Positions 1 through 7,193 of a stretch of DNA of 11,335 bases are shown here, piece by piece. A program made the translations under genes and the position numbers. Within the stretch, counting starts at the first letter, position 1; every line of letters starts with the position of its first letter. Below the pieces are notes generated by a model, which saw only the letters and a list, made by a program, of their open reading frames with translations, did no database searches and was not told where the DNA came from. The stretch is from Flavobacteriales bacterium. Lineage in GTDB: Bacteria > Bacteroidota > Bacteroidia > Flavobacteriales_F > PHOS-HE28. The DNA lies in assembly GCA_020437875.1 (NCBI GenBank), contig JAGQVR010000074.1, positions 1 through 11,335 of the forward strand, given 5' to 3'.

Positions 1-1
1 G

Positions 2-1372
2 CTCGATCCTTCGACCGATCTTTCCGGTCTGTACACCTATACCGTCACCGGCCTCGCTCCTTGCGTGAATGCCACATCCACGGTAGCCGCCCTCATCGCA
101 CCCGTTCCCGATGCAGGTGGGGATGCCTCCACGATCCAGTGCTCCACTTCGGCGGCGTTCAGTATGACCGACCTGCTCACCGGTTCACCCCAGCCGGATG
201 GCATCTGGCGCGGGCCGTCAGGAGATGTGGTGCCGGCATCGTTCGTTCCTGGCACGGGTGCACCCGGTGTGTACACCTATACCATCGAAGCCATCGCTCC
301 CTGCCTGGACGATGTGGCGCAACTGACCATCAACGTTAGTGAGGCCGCGGATGCCGGGCTGAACGCGAGCATCAGTGTTTGTGAGAACAGTGGGGCCACC
401 ATCGAACTCTTCGGTGAACTGGGTGGAATGCCCGATGTGGGTGGCGCTTGGACGACGGAGGATGGTGCCCCGTTCAGTGGGACCTTCCAGGCGGGTGTGG
501 CCGAGGCGGGAACCTATTCCTACACGGTCATCGCACCTGCACCTTGCCCGGCCGTCACCTCATCGGTCATCGTGGAGGTGGTGCCGATCCCCGTGGCCGA
601 CTTTGTCGTGGAAGGGGCAGGAGCCTGCACACCGGTCACCGTCACGCTGGTGAGTCAATTGGAAGGTACCGCATCGTGTTCGTGGTTGTTGTGGAACGGG
701 GAGCAGGTCGATGACTGCGCACCGATCACCCGCACGATCACCCAGGGCGGTACTTATGGCGCCACGTTGATCGTGGATGCCGGCAGCGGTTGCGGAACGG
801 ATACCCTGCACGTGCCCGACCTGTTCACGGTGTATGACCAGCCCACGGCTGATTTCACGGACGTTCCGGATGTCGTCAATACGCTTGCTCCGGAGGTCCG
901 CTTCATCAATACCTCGGAGGATGCCGTCCACTCCGAATGGGATATCGATGGATCCATGACGACCGAGGTGAGCCCGTTCCATGTCTTCCCTGCCGGGGTC
1001 AGCGCGGAGTACCTCGTCTGCCTCACCGCTTTCGCGTCCGAGGAGTGTCGTGATTCCATCTGCAAGGTCATAAGTGTCGAGGACGGTTTGCTCGTTCATG
1101 TGCCGAACGCATTCACGCCGGATGGCAGTGGGCCGAATGACATCTTCAAGCCGATCGTTATCGGTGTGGATCCCACGGCCTATCATTTCTACATCTTCGA
1201 CCGCTGGGGCCAACCGTTGTTCGAGACAGCCGACCCCGATGCAGGATGGGACGGCAACTTCGCCGATGGCACGGAGGTGCCGATCGGCGTTTACGTATGG
1301 AAGCTCGTTGCCAGGGATCGGTACACCACCCACCGGATCGAACGTGTCGGTCATGTGACCCTCGTGCGCTGA
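2..1372 (+). CDS. Large secreted repeat protein with gliding-motility-associated (T9SS type B) C-terminal domain, 5' partial
   Basis: The reading frame is open from the window edge, so the start and signal peptide lie upstream; 456 residues are visible. They begin with the end of one Ig-like module and two complete modules of about 80 residues, each ending in a G-x-Y-x-Y-T...A-P-C strand (around 29-64, 269-304 and 509-544). Two PKD-like segments follow, each opening with an A-D-F motif (about 596-841 and 842-1085). The last ~92 residues (from about 1097) match the gliding-motility-associated C-terminal domain: VPNAFTPDG, ND.FKP, FDRWG, WDG, GVYVWK and a final GHVTLVR-like end. In this family (CHU_C/TIGR04131 type) the domain directs export by the type IX secretion system, usually with a PorP/SprF-like partner, to the cell surface or medium. 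An adhesin or cell-surface role is inference. The next gene has its own promoter, so this is probably the last gene of its transcript. Confidence 0.93.
   Translation, partial: LDPSTDLSGLYTYTVTGLAPCVNATSTVAALIAPVPDAGGDASTIQCSTSAAFSMTDLLTGSPQPDGIWRGPSGDVVPASFVPGTGAPGVYTYTIEAIAPCLDDVAQLTINVSEAADAGLNASISVCENSGATIELFGELGGMPDVGGAWTTEDGAPFSGTFQAGVAEAGTYSYTVIAPAPCPAVTSSVIVEVVPIPVADFVVEGAGACTPVTVTLVSQLEGTASCSWLLWNGEQVDDCAPITRTITQGGTYGATLIVDAGSGCGTDTLHVPDLFTVYDQPTADFTDVPDVVNTLAPEVRFINTSEDAVHSEWDIDGSMTTEVSPFHVFPAGVSAEYLVCLTAFASEECRDSICKVISVEDGLLVHVPNAFTPDGSGPNDIFKPIVIGVDPTAYHFYIFDRWGQPLFETADPDAGWDGNFADGTEVPIGVYVWKLVARDRYTTHRIERVGHVTLVR
110..349 (+). repeat. Ig-like tandem repeat module, first complete copy (80 aa)
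   Basis: This in-frame module starts at an Asp-Ala-Gly motif, has a Cys about ten residues later, a Trp in the middle, and ends in the G-V-Y-T-Y-T...A-P-C strand. The next copy starts exactly 240 nt later at the same Asp-Ala-Gly motif. The 13-nt stretch encoding the Y-T-Y-T strand is identical at 31-43 and 271-283, showing that an earlier copy precedes this one. Confidence 0.75.
350..592 (+). repeat. Ig-like tandem repeat module, second complete copy (81 aa)
   Basis: This second complete copy also begins with Asp-Ala-Gly, has an early Cys, a central G-G-A-W and an ending G-T-Y-S-Y-T...A-P-C strand. It is more diverged in DNA than the copies before it and one codon longer. After it the protein changes to PKD-like segments. 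Confidence 0.7.
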
Positions 1373-1392
1373 GCCACGCGTCCACCCCGGTC

Positions 1393-1400
1393 TATCTTTG
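1393..1400 (+). promoter_or_regulatory. Bacteroidetes -7 promoter element (TATCTTTG) of the glycosyltransferase operon
   Basis: TATCTTTG fits the TAnnTTTG -7 consensus known for Bacteroidetes. It is preceded by CCGG at 1387-1390 and followed by GCGG. No clear -33 TTTG lies at the expected distance. It would start transcription about 14 nt upstream of the GTG at 1419. Confidence 0.7.
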
Positions 1401-1418
1401 GCGGCCTCCCCACCGACC

Positions 1419-2135
1419 GTGAACGAGCGACTCGTCATCATTCCCACTTACAACGAGAAGGAGAACATCCGGGACATCCTGGACCATGTCCTCCGTCTGC
1501 AGCCGGGTTTCGATGTGCTCGTGGTCGATGACGGTTCACCGGATGGGACCGCGTCCATCGTGAAGGAGCGGATGGTTCCGGATCCTGATCGCATCCATCT
1601 GATCGAGCGCCCGGGAAAGCTCGGTCTGGGCACCGCGTACATCGCCGGCTTCAAATGGGCCATCGAGCGGGGTTACGGCTTCATCTTCGAGATGGACGCG
1701 GACTTCTCCCACGACCCGAACGACCTCGTGCGTTTGTATGAAGCCTGCGCGGTCGAAGGAACGGGCATGAGCGTGGGCTCGCGCTACGTGAAGGGCGGCC
1801 AGGTGAAGGACTGGTCGTGGGACCGGATCCTGCTGAGCTTCACCGCATCGCTCTATGTGCGCATGGTCCTTTGGCTGGGGGTGCGCGACACCACCGCCGG
1901 ATTCGTCTGCTACCGCAGGCAGGTGCTCGAAGCCCTTCCGTTGGACGAGGTGAAGTTCGTGGGCTACGCCTTTCAGATAGAGATGAAGTACCGGGTGCAT
2001 GTGGCCGGCTTCCGGATCACCGAAGTGCCCATCACCTTCGTTGATCGGTTGAAGGGGAAGAGCAAGATGAACAGCAGCATCTTCAAGGAGGCCTTCCTGG
2101 GCGTTCTCCAGATGCGCGCAAGGATCCGCCGCTGA
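1419..2135 (+). CDS. Polyprenol monophosphomannose synthase (GT2, DPM1-like)
   Basis: This family-2 glycosyltransferase is predicted to transfer mannose (or another hexose) from a nucleotide sugar to a polyprenyl phosphate at the inner face of the cytoplasmic membrane. It has 238 residues from the GTG. Visible motifs are IPTYNE (8-13), DDGSPDGT (37-44), the DAD metal-binding motif (93-95) followed by FSHDP, GSRY, G-F-V-C-Y-R-R and a C-terminal ...VDR..GKSKM segment, all typical of DPM1-like enzymes. There are no C-terminal membrane segments, as in the short bacterial and yeast-independent forms. The start is set at GTG 1419 because the in-frame TTG at 1398 lies inside the -7 promoter element. 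Its stop overlaps the next start by one base (TGATG), so it is translationally coupled to dihydroorotase. The exact sugar and acceptor cannot be told from sequence. Confidence 0.9.
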   Translation: MNERLVIIPTYNEKENIRDILDHVLRLQPGFDVLVVDDGSPDGTASIVKERMVPDPDRIHLIERPGKLGLGTAYIAGFKWAIERGYGFIFEMDADFSHDPNDLVRLYEACAVEGTGMSVGSRYVKGGQVKDWSWDRILLSFTASLYVRMVLWLGVRDTTAGFVCYRRQVLEALPLDEVKFVGYAFQIEMKYRVHVAGFRITEVPITFVDRLKGKSKMNSSIFKEAFLGVLQMRARIRR

Positions 2136-3472
2136 TGAGGGACCTGATCATCCGCGATGCCTTGGTGGCCAACGAGGGTCGGACCTTCCAGGCTGACCTG
2201 CTCATTCGTGGAGGCCTCATCGAGCGCATCGCGAAAGAGGGCATCGGCGCGGTAGCCGGGGTCGGGGAGGTGGATGCGCAGGGCAGGCTTCTGATCCCGG
2301 GAGTGATCGATGATCAGGTGCATTTCCGCGAACCCGGTCTCACCCACAAGGAGGATATCGCGCATGCGAGCGCAGCGGCGGCGGCGGGTGGTGTCACCAG
2401 TTTCATGGAGATGCCCAATACGGTGCCACAGACCCTCAGCCAAGAGCTGTTGGAGGAGAAGTACGGCTTGGGAGCGGCCCACGCGCTGGTGAATTACTCC
2501 TTCTATATGGGCATCAGCAACGACAACCTCGATGAGGCGTTGCGTACCGACCCTGCCACCGTTTGTGGCCTGAAGGCCTTTCTCGGTTCGAGCACCGGCA
2601 ACATGCTGGTCGATGACCCCGCCACGCTGGACCACCTCTTCAGGAAGGCGCATATGCTGCTGGCCATCCACGCCGAGGATGAGGCGACCATCCGAAGGAA
2701 CATGCAGGCTGCCGTGGAACGCTGGGGGGAAGCGATACCGATGGAGCAACATCCGATCATCCGGAGTGCCGATGCTTGCTACATCAGCAGCAGCAATGCC
2801 GTGGCGTTGGCCAGGGAGCACGGGACGAGGCTGCATGTCCTGCACATCAGCACCGCACGTGAGATCAGCCTGTTCGAGCCGGGGCCGATCGATGGGAAAC
2901 GGATCACGGCCGAGGCATGCATCCATCACCTGTGGTTCACCGATGCGGACTACGCGACGAAGGGTGCCCTGTTGAAATGGAACCCGGCGGTGAAGGGTGC
3001 AGCGGATCGTGCCGCCATCCGCCAGGCCGTGGTGGATGACCGCATCGATGTGGTGGCCACGGATCATGCCCCGCATACACTGGAGGAGAAGGCACGCCCC
3101 TATGCGTCGTGCCCGTCCGGTGGACCGCTTGTCCAGCATTCGCTCGTGGCCATGCTCGAACTTGAACGGCAGGGTGTCTTCACCTTGGCCCAGGTGGTCG
3201 AGAAGATGTGCCATGCACCGGCCCGCCTGTTCCACATCGCCAAGCGGGGCTTCATCCGTGAAGGCTATCATGCGGATCTCGTCCTGGTCGATCGAGAGGC
3301 GCCTTGGACGGTCGACCGCTCGAACGTCCTCTCCAAATGTGGCTGGTCCCCCTTTGAGGGTCAGCGCTTCCAAGCCCGCGTCGTGCGCACCTGGGTGAAC
3401 GGCCACACCGTGTTCTCCGACGGTCGCGTGCATCACGATGTGCGCGGTGAACGACTTCGTTTCGAACGATGA
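2135..3472 (+). CDS. pyrC: Dihydroorotase (amidohydrolase superfamily)
   Basis: It is predicted to catalyse the reversible cyclisation of carbamoyl-aspartate to dihydroorotate, the third step of pyrimidine synthesis, in the cytoplasm. The protein has 445 residues, as usual for the longer class I enzymes. The metal-site residues are visible: D60-Q-V-H63-F-R-E-P-G, K147 in a G-L-K-A-F context (the carbamylated lysine of the family), H179, H237 in L-H-I-S-T, and D310-H-A-P-H. The first histidine of the usual HxH metal motif is a glutamine here (Q61), while every other key position is kept. I recall similar QxH forms in other Bacteroidetes dihydroorotases but could not check. The ATG at 2135 overlaps the preceding stop, and its own stop overlaps the next ATG (ATGA). 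A hydantoinase-like activity is a less likely alternative. Confidence 0.9.
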   Translation: MRDLIIRDALVANEGRTFQADLLIRGGLIERIAKEGIGAVAGVGEVDAQGRLLIPGVIDDQVHFREPGLTHKEDIAHASAAAAAGGVTSFMEMPNTVPQTLSQELLEEKYGLGAAHALVNYSFYMGISNDNLDEALRTDPATVCGLKAFLGSSTGNMLVDDPATLDHLFRKAHMLLAIHAEDEATIRRNMQAAVERWGEAIPMEQHPIIRSADACYISSSNAVALAREHGTRLHVLHISTAREISLFEPGPIDGKRITAEACIHHLWFTDADYATKGALLKWNPAVKGAADRAAIRQAVVDDRIDVVATDHAPHTLEEKARPYASCPSGGPLVQHSLVAMLELERQGVFTLAQVVEKMCHAPARLFHIAKRGFIREGYHADLVLVDREAPWTVDRSNVLSKCGWSPFEGQRFQARVVRTWVNGHTVFSDGRVHHDVRGERLRFER

Positions 3473-3801
3473 GGTGGGCGCTGATCCTTCCGGTCCTGCT
3501 CATGGCCTGCTCCGGGGTGGAGGAAACACCACCCGATGTGTTGTCCGAGGACCGCTTCGCGGATGTACTGCTCGAGTCCTACCTGATCGAAGCACGCACC
3601 AACCAGGAGTTCCTTGGTGGACGGGTGATCGCCGTTCCGCCCGCACAGGCGTACGCAGCGATGTTCGAGCGGTTCGGAACCTCCAAGGAACAATTCGACC
3701 GGTCCTTCACCTACTGGTCTGAGCGGCCAGCGGAGTTCAAGGTGATGCACGAGCACATCCTGAACGAATTGAGCCGCAGGAAGGACGAACTGGCTCAGTG
3801 A
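3469..3801 (+). CDS. DUF4296-type small lipoprotein
   Basis: This 110-residue protein has a short N-terminal hydrophobic segment and a lipobox L-M-A-C with the lipidated Cys at residue 14. The mature part is about 96 residues, mostly helical-looking and charged, with the P-x-x-V-L-S-E-x-x-x-x-x-V-L-L-E-S-Y-L-I-E-A pattern I associate with DUF4296, a Bacteroidetes family of unknown function. It should sit on the periplasmic side of the membrane. It starts within the stop of dihydroorotase (ATGA), making it the third gene of the operon. Its 3' end overlaps the convergent epimerase gene by 7 bp. Its function is not known. Confidence 0.85.
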   Translation: MRWALILPVLLMACSGVEETPPDVLSEDRFADVLLESYLIEARTNQEFLGGRVIAVPPAQAYAAMFERFGTSKEQFDRSFTYWSERPAEFKVMHEHILNELSRRKDELAQ

Positions 3802-4802
3802 GCAGGCTTCCGGAGGAAGTCGGCGATGTTGGACACGGCCTCTTCCGCACTCCGGAAACGATACCCGAGGAAGGCTTCCACCTTCGCGGCGCTGTATGAG
3901 CGCTGCCCGCTCGCACTGCCAGCGGTGGCACGGGTGATGAAGGGTCGTGATCCGGTGAGAAAGGATCGCACGGCTTCCGCACGCCAGCCTGCGGCGAGCA
4001 TCCACGGTCTCAGGCGCCGCGTTGGAGCCGGATGTCCGAAGACCTCGGAGAACTGTCCGAACAGCCGTTCGTAGGAGATGTTCTCCCCGACCAGCAGGTA
4101 GCGCTCGCCCACCGGGCTCTTCTCCGTCAGCGCCATCATGCAGGCGGCGACATCCCGGGCATCGACCACCGCGTTCGTGCCCGATGGGAAATAGCGCGTT
4201 CCCTTCCGCATACGATCGACCAAGGCCATGGAACTGCGTCCGGCGATCCCGGGACCCAGCACCAAGCAGGGGTTGACCATCACGGCCTCCAATCCCTCGG
4301 CGATGCCGCGATACACCTCCAGTTCCGCCGCATACTTGGTCAGCGCGTAGGTGGAGGTACGCGATGTCCGGTGCCACGGCGAACGTTCGGTCCGTGGGGT
4401 GCCTGGGGCCTCCGTTCCGATGGCCGCCGTGCTGCTCACATGGCAGAAGCGACGCACACCATGTTCCAGGGCTGCGTTCACCACGTTGGCCGTTCCTATC
4501 ACGTTCACCTGGCGCATGGCTCCGGCATCGCCGGGAGCGAAGGAGACCAGTGCGGCGGTGTGATGGACGTGGCGCACCCCCTTCATCGCGGCATCAAGCG
4601 CCACCACGTCGCGTATATCGGCCTCGACCCATTCGATCGCCGTGAGCAGTGTATCGGCGTCATTGCGATAATGGCGGAAAATGCGTTCCACGATCCGATG
4701 GTCGCCACCAGGCCGGTGCAGCGCGCGCACCGGCCCGCGTTTGGCGCACTCCAACAGCACGTGCGAACCCACGATGCCGGTGGCGCCGGTGACCAGATGC
4801 AT
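3795..4802 (-). CDS. NAD(P)-dependent epimerase/dehydratase (extended SDR)
   Basis: This 335-residue Rossmann-fold enzyme belongs to the extended short-chain dehydrogenase/reductase family. The nucleotide-binding G-A-T-G-I-V-G motif is at residues 6-12, an acidic D-I-R follows the third strand, the catalytic Ser/Thr cluster is at 123-125, and the Y-A-L-T-K catalytic pair is Y152/K156. These show that it binds NAD(P) and acts on a hydroxyl or keto substrate; sugar-nucleotide epimerase, dihydroflavonol-reductase-like or sterol-type activities all remain possible. The ATG at 4802 is only 4 nt from a TACCTTGG element, implying a leaderless transcript. It is convergent to the DUF4296 gene and divergent from tyrS. 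Confidence 0.88.
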   Translation of the reverse strand: MHLVTGATGIVGSHVLLECAKRGPVRALHRPGGDHRIVERIFRHYRNDADTLLTAIEWVEADIRDVVALDAAMKGVRHVHHTAALVSFAPGDAGAMRQVNVIGTANVVNAALEHGVRRFCHVSSTAAIGTEAPGTPRTERSPWHRTSRTSTYALTKYAAELEVYRGIAEGLEAVMVNPCLVLGPGIAGRSSMALVDRMRKGTRYFPSGTNAVVDARDVAACMMALTEKSPVGERYLLVGENISYERLFGQFSEVFGHPAPTRRLRPWMLAAGWRAEAVRSFLTGSRPFITRATAGSASGQRSYSAAKVEAFLGYRFRSAEEAVSNIADFLRKPAH

Positions 4803-4806
4803 GCCG

Positions 4807-4814
4807 CCAAGGTA
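4807..4814 (-). promoter_or_regulatory. Probable -7 element (TACCTTGG) for the epimerase gene
   Basis: Read on the minus strand this is TACCTTGG, one mismatch from TAnnTTTG. It sits 4 nt before the ATG, so transcription would begin at or next to the start codon. The GGCGGC just downstream resembles the context of the other elements in the window. There is no recognisable -33 element. Confidence 0.45.
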
Positions 4815-4839
4815 AACCAGCGCGACCGCAAGCCCCGGC

Positions 4840-4847
4840 TATCTTTG
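4840..4847 (+). promoter_or_regulatory. Bacteroidetes -7 promoter element (TATCTTTG) of tyrS
   Basis: This is an exact TAnnTTTG match, identical to the element at 1393, preceded by CCGG (4835-4838) and flanked closely by CGGC and GCCG. It predicts a leader of roughly 27 nt before the tyrS ATG. It is divergent to the element at 4807-4814, with 25 bp between them. Confidence 0.7.
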
Positions 4848-4878
4848 GCCGCCCCTGAAAGGTGTATCCCCTATCGCT

Positions 4879-6156
4879 ATGACCCTTGACTTCCTGCATG
4901 AATTGAAATGGCGTGGGATGCTGAACGACAGCACCCCCGGCCTCGACGAACACCTTCGAAAGGGTCCTGCAAGCGGCTATATCGGTTTCGACCCAACGGC
5001 CGATTCCCTGCATGTAGGTCACTTGGTGCAGGTGATGACCCTTACACACTTCCAGCGTTGCGGACACAAACCCGTCGCGCTGGTCGGTGGTGCGACCGGC
5101 ATGGTGGGTGACCCCAGTGGCAAGCGCGCCGAACGCGACCTCCTGGACGAAGAAGCACTTCGCCACAACCAGGAATGTGTGCGTGTCCAGTTGGAGCGCT
5201 TCCTCGACTTCTCGGGCCAGGTGAACCCGGCGCGCATGGTGAACAACTACGACTGGTTCAAGGACATGGGCTTCCTGCGCTTCATCCGCGACGTGGGCAA
5301 GCACATCACCGTGAACTACATGATGGCGAAGGACAGTGTGAAGAGCCGGCTGGAATCCGGGCTCTCCTTCACCGAGTTCAGCTATCAGCTGGTGCAGGGC
5401 TACGACTACTACTGGCTCAACAAGCACATGGACTGCACCGTTCAGATGGGCGGCAGTGACCAATGGGGCAACATCACCACCGGCACCGAACTGATCCGAC
5501 GCATGGGTGGCGGTGAGGCTTATGCCGTCACCACCCAGTTGTTGACCAAGGCCGATGGCACCAAGTTCGGGAAGAGCGAGGGGGGCAACGTGTGGTTGGA
5601 TGCGCAGCGTACCTCGCCCTACAAGTTCTATCAGTTCTGGCTGAACAACAGCGATGCGGACGCCGCGAAGTCGGTGCGGATCTTCACCACTTGGGAAGAG
5701 GACCACGTGGCAGACCTCATCGCGCAGCACGTAAAGGCCCCACATGAACGACGCCTGCAGAAGGAGCTGGCCGGCTTCATCACCACGCTCGTGCATGGGG
5801 AGGATGAGTTGAAGGGGGCCATCGCGGCCAGTACCATCCTCTTCGGCAATGCCAGCGAAGGCTTGTCAACCCTTACCGAGCAGCAATGGCTGGATGTGTT
5901 CGAAGGGGTGCCGCAGGCGGAAATGGCGCGAACGACGCTCGAAAGCGGATCGGCCCTTATCGATCTGTTGACCGACCACACCGGTTTCCTGCCATCGAAG
6001 GGTGAGGCCAAGCGTGCGTTGAAGGAAGGCAGCATCAGCGTGAACAAGGTCAAGGCCGATGAAACGCGTATGGTCGACGCCGCTGATCTGATCAACGGGA
6101 GGTTCATCCTGCTGCAGCGCGGCAAGAAGAACTACTTCCTGGTGAAGGCGGTCTAG
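4879..6156 (+). CDS. tyrS: Tyrosyl-tRNA synthetase
   Basis: This class I aminoacyl-tRNA synthetase charges tRNA-Tyr in the cytoplasm. The 425-residue length is normal for bacterial TyrS. Visible features are Y-I-G-F-D-P-T-A at 34-41, the HIGH-type motif H45-V-G-H48, the tyrosine-binding G-G-S-D-Q-W-G-N segment at 191-198, the KMSKS-type motif K-F-G-K-S at 229-233, and a C-terminal S4 RNA-binding domain (about 352-425) that includes the G-x-I-S-V-N-K segment. The ATG at 4879 places the N-terminus as in other TyrS proteins. There is no T-box or attenuator in the short leader. Its TAG stop shares a CTAG with the stop of the convergent acyl-protein synthetase gene. Confidence 0.97.
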   Translation: MTLDFLHELKWRGMLNDSTPGLDEHLRKGPASGYIGFDPTADSLHVGHLVQVMTLTHFQRCGHKPVALVGGATGMVGDPSGKRAERDLLDEEALRHNQECVRVQLERFLDFSGQVNPARMVNNYDWFKDMGFLRFIRDVGKHITVNYMMAKDSVKSRLESGLSFTEFSYQLVQGYDYYWLNKHMDCTVQMGGSDQWGNITTGTELIRRMGGGEAYAVTTQLLTKADGTKFGKSEGGNVWLDAQRTSPYKFYQFWLNNSDADAAKSVRIFTTWEEDHVADLIAQHVKAPHERRLQKELAGFITTLVHGEDELKGAIAASTILFGNASEGLSTLTEQQWLDVFEGVPQAEMARTTLESGSALIDLLTDHTGFLPSKGEAKRALKEGSISVNKVKADETRMVDAADLINGRFILLQRGKKNYFLVKAV

Positions 6157-7163
6157 GCTTCCATCAACAGGTTGCACCCCCGCAGGTCGCTGTGGTCGAA
6201 GCGGCCGAGCACCTCGAAGCTTCCATCCGGGAAAGCCCGGCCCAGGTCCTGCGTGGCAATGAAGGGGCAGCTCGCGCTATTCGCCAGGTCGATCACGTTG
6301 ATGCCTCCGGTCCGTCCGGGCTTCTGCATGGCGAAGGGGTCGTTCGCATCCCGGATCACCACGCGCATCCACGGCGGGCAGGTGTATCGACCCTCCCCGG
6401 TGGACCACGCCTGGCTCAACAGCTCCGTCATGCCGTATTCGCTATGGATCGCGGGCACCTCGAAGGCCTGCTTCAGGATGCGATGCAGTTCGGCGCGCAC
6501 GATCTCCGGTCGGCGACCTTTCATGCCGCCGGTCTCCACGATCACCAGATCCGGCAGCGGCTGCGGGTGCTGCTCGGCGAGGTCGAGCAAGGCGAAGGTG
6601 ACCCCGATGAGCATGGTCCTGCGGCCTTCCTCCTGAGAACGACGCAGGAGCGCCGCCACATCATCGTACTTGTACAGATAGGTGCCGCTCAACGGATCGC
6701 CGGTGGCTTCGATCAAGCGTTGCGTCATGTACACCAATGAACTGCCCTCACGCTCGAGGTAGGAGGGGAGCAGGGCGATGATGCGCCATTCGCGCGGGTC
6801 GCCATAAGTGGCCATGAAGGAGGTGAGGAAGGACCGCTCGTACGATCCCGGCCAGGGGACGTGATGTACGCTGGTGTTCGCTCCAGTGGTGCCGCTGCTG
6901 GTGAAATGACTGGTGGGGTCGAGCCCATCGAGGAGCACACGGTGGTTCTTGAAGGCGCTGATGGGAAGGAACGGGATGTCCGCCACTTCCTTCACCGTCG
7001 TCGGTTCGGTGCGCAATCCATGCAGGAATCCACGGTACACCGGGTTCCTGGTGGCATGCAGCTGAAATAGTTCGATCGCCAGTGCGTTGAACCCACGGTC
7101 ATCCAGATCCGCGAAGGGGCGTTCCAGCAGGTCTGGGGGTATGTGAGCGGGGAACGTCGGCAT
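6153..7163 (-). CDS. LuxE/ANL-type acyl-protein synthetase (acyltransferase-like)
   Basis: This 336-residue protein resembles the LuxE (acyl-protein synthetase) branch of the adenylate-forming ANL superfamily. Visible are the P-loop F-T-S-S-G-T-T-G (87-94), E-T-G-G-M-K-G-R-R (210-218), S-E-Y-G-M-T-E-L-L-S-Q (241-251) and T-Q-D-L-G / G-R-F-D-H-S-D-L-R-G near the end. It stops where the mobile C-terminal domain with the catalytic lysine would begin in full ANL ligases, as LuxE proteins do. It is predicted to activate a carboxylic acid with ATP and hand the acyl group on; neither substrate nor acceptor is known, and no luxC/D or acyl carrier gene is adjacent. An alternative GTG start is at 7178; ATG 7163 was preferred. 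Its likely promoter lies within the divergent lipoprotein gene. Confidence 0.85.
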   Translation of the reverse strand: MPTFPAHIPPDLLERPFADLDDRGFNALAIELFQLHATRNPVYRGFLHGLRTEPTTVKEVADIPFLPISAFKNHRVLLDGLDPTSHFTSSGTTGANTSVHHVPWPGSYERSFLTSFMATYGDPREWRIIALLPSYLEREGSSLVYMTQRLIEATGDPLSGTYLYKYDDVAALLRRSQEEGRRTMLIGVTFALLDLAEQHPQPLPDLVIVETGGMKGRRPEIVRAELHRILKQAFEVPAIHSEYGMTELLSQAWSTGEGRYTCPPWMRVVIRDANDPFAMQKPGRTGGINVIDLANSASCPFIATQDLGRAFPDGSFEVLGRFDHSDLRGCNLLMEA

Positions 7164-7179
7164 CAGGGTAAGACCCACC

Positions 7180-7187
7180 TAACTTTG
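7180..7187 (+). promoter_or_regulatory. -7 promoter element (TAACTTTG) of the small lipoprotein gene
   Basis: This exact TAnnTTTG match is followed by GGCG and lies only 6 nt before the ATG at 7194. If transcription begins about 5 nt downstream of the element, the mRNA would have a 5' leader of only about 2 nt. Its position supports the ATG at 7194 as the real start. Confidence 0.65.
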
Positions 7188-7193
7188 GGCGTC

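Noticed and set aside
1398..1418. TTG at 1398 as the start of the glycosyltransferase
   Set aside because: The TTG overlaps the TATCTTTG -7 element and would lie upstream of the predicted transcript start; GTG 1419 begins right at the conserved N-terminal strand.
1973..3436. Long minus-strand open frame of 487 codons opposite dihydroorotase
   Set aside because: The plus strand has all dihydroorotase motifs; the antisense product has no recognisable domain and is rich in His, Arg and Gly, as expected of antisense reading in a GC-rich gene.
4660..5796. Minus-strand open frame of 378 codons opposite tyrS and running into the epimerase gene
   Set aside because: tyrS on the other strand has unmistakable motifs and full length, and the antisense product has no family features.
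7143..7193. Upstream in-frame GTG at 7143 as the lipoprotein start
   Set aside because: It would put 17 polar residues before a good lipoprotein signal peptide and extend upstream of the -7 element at 7180-7187.
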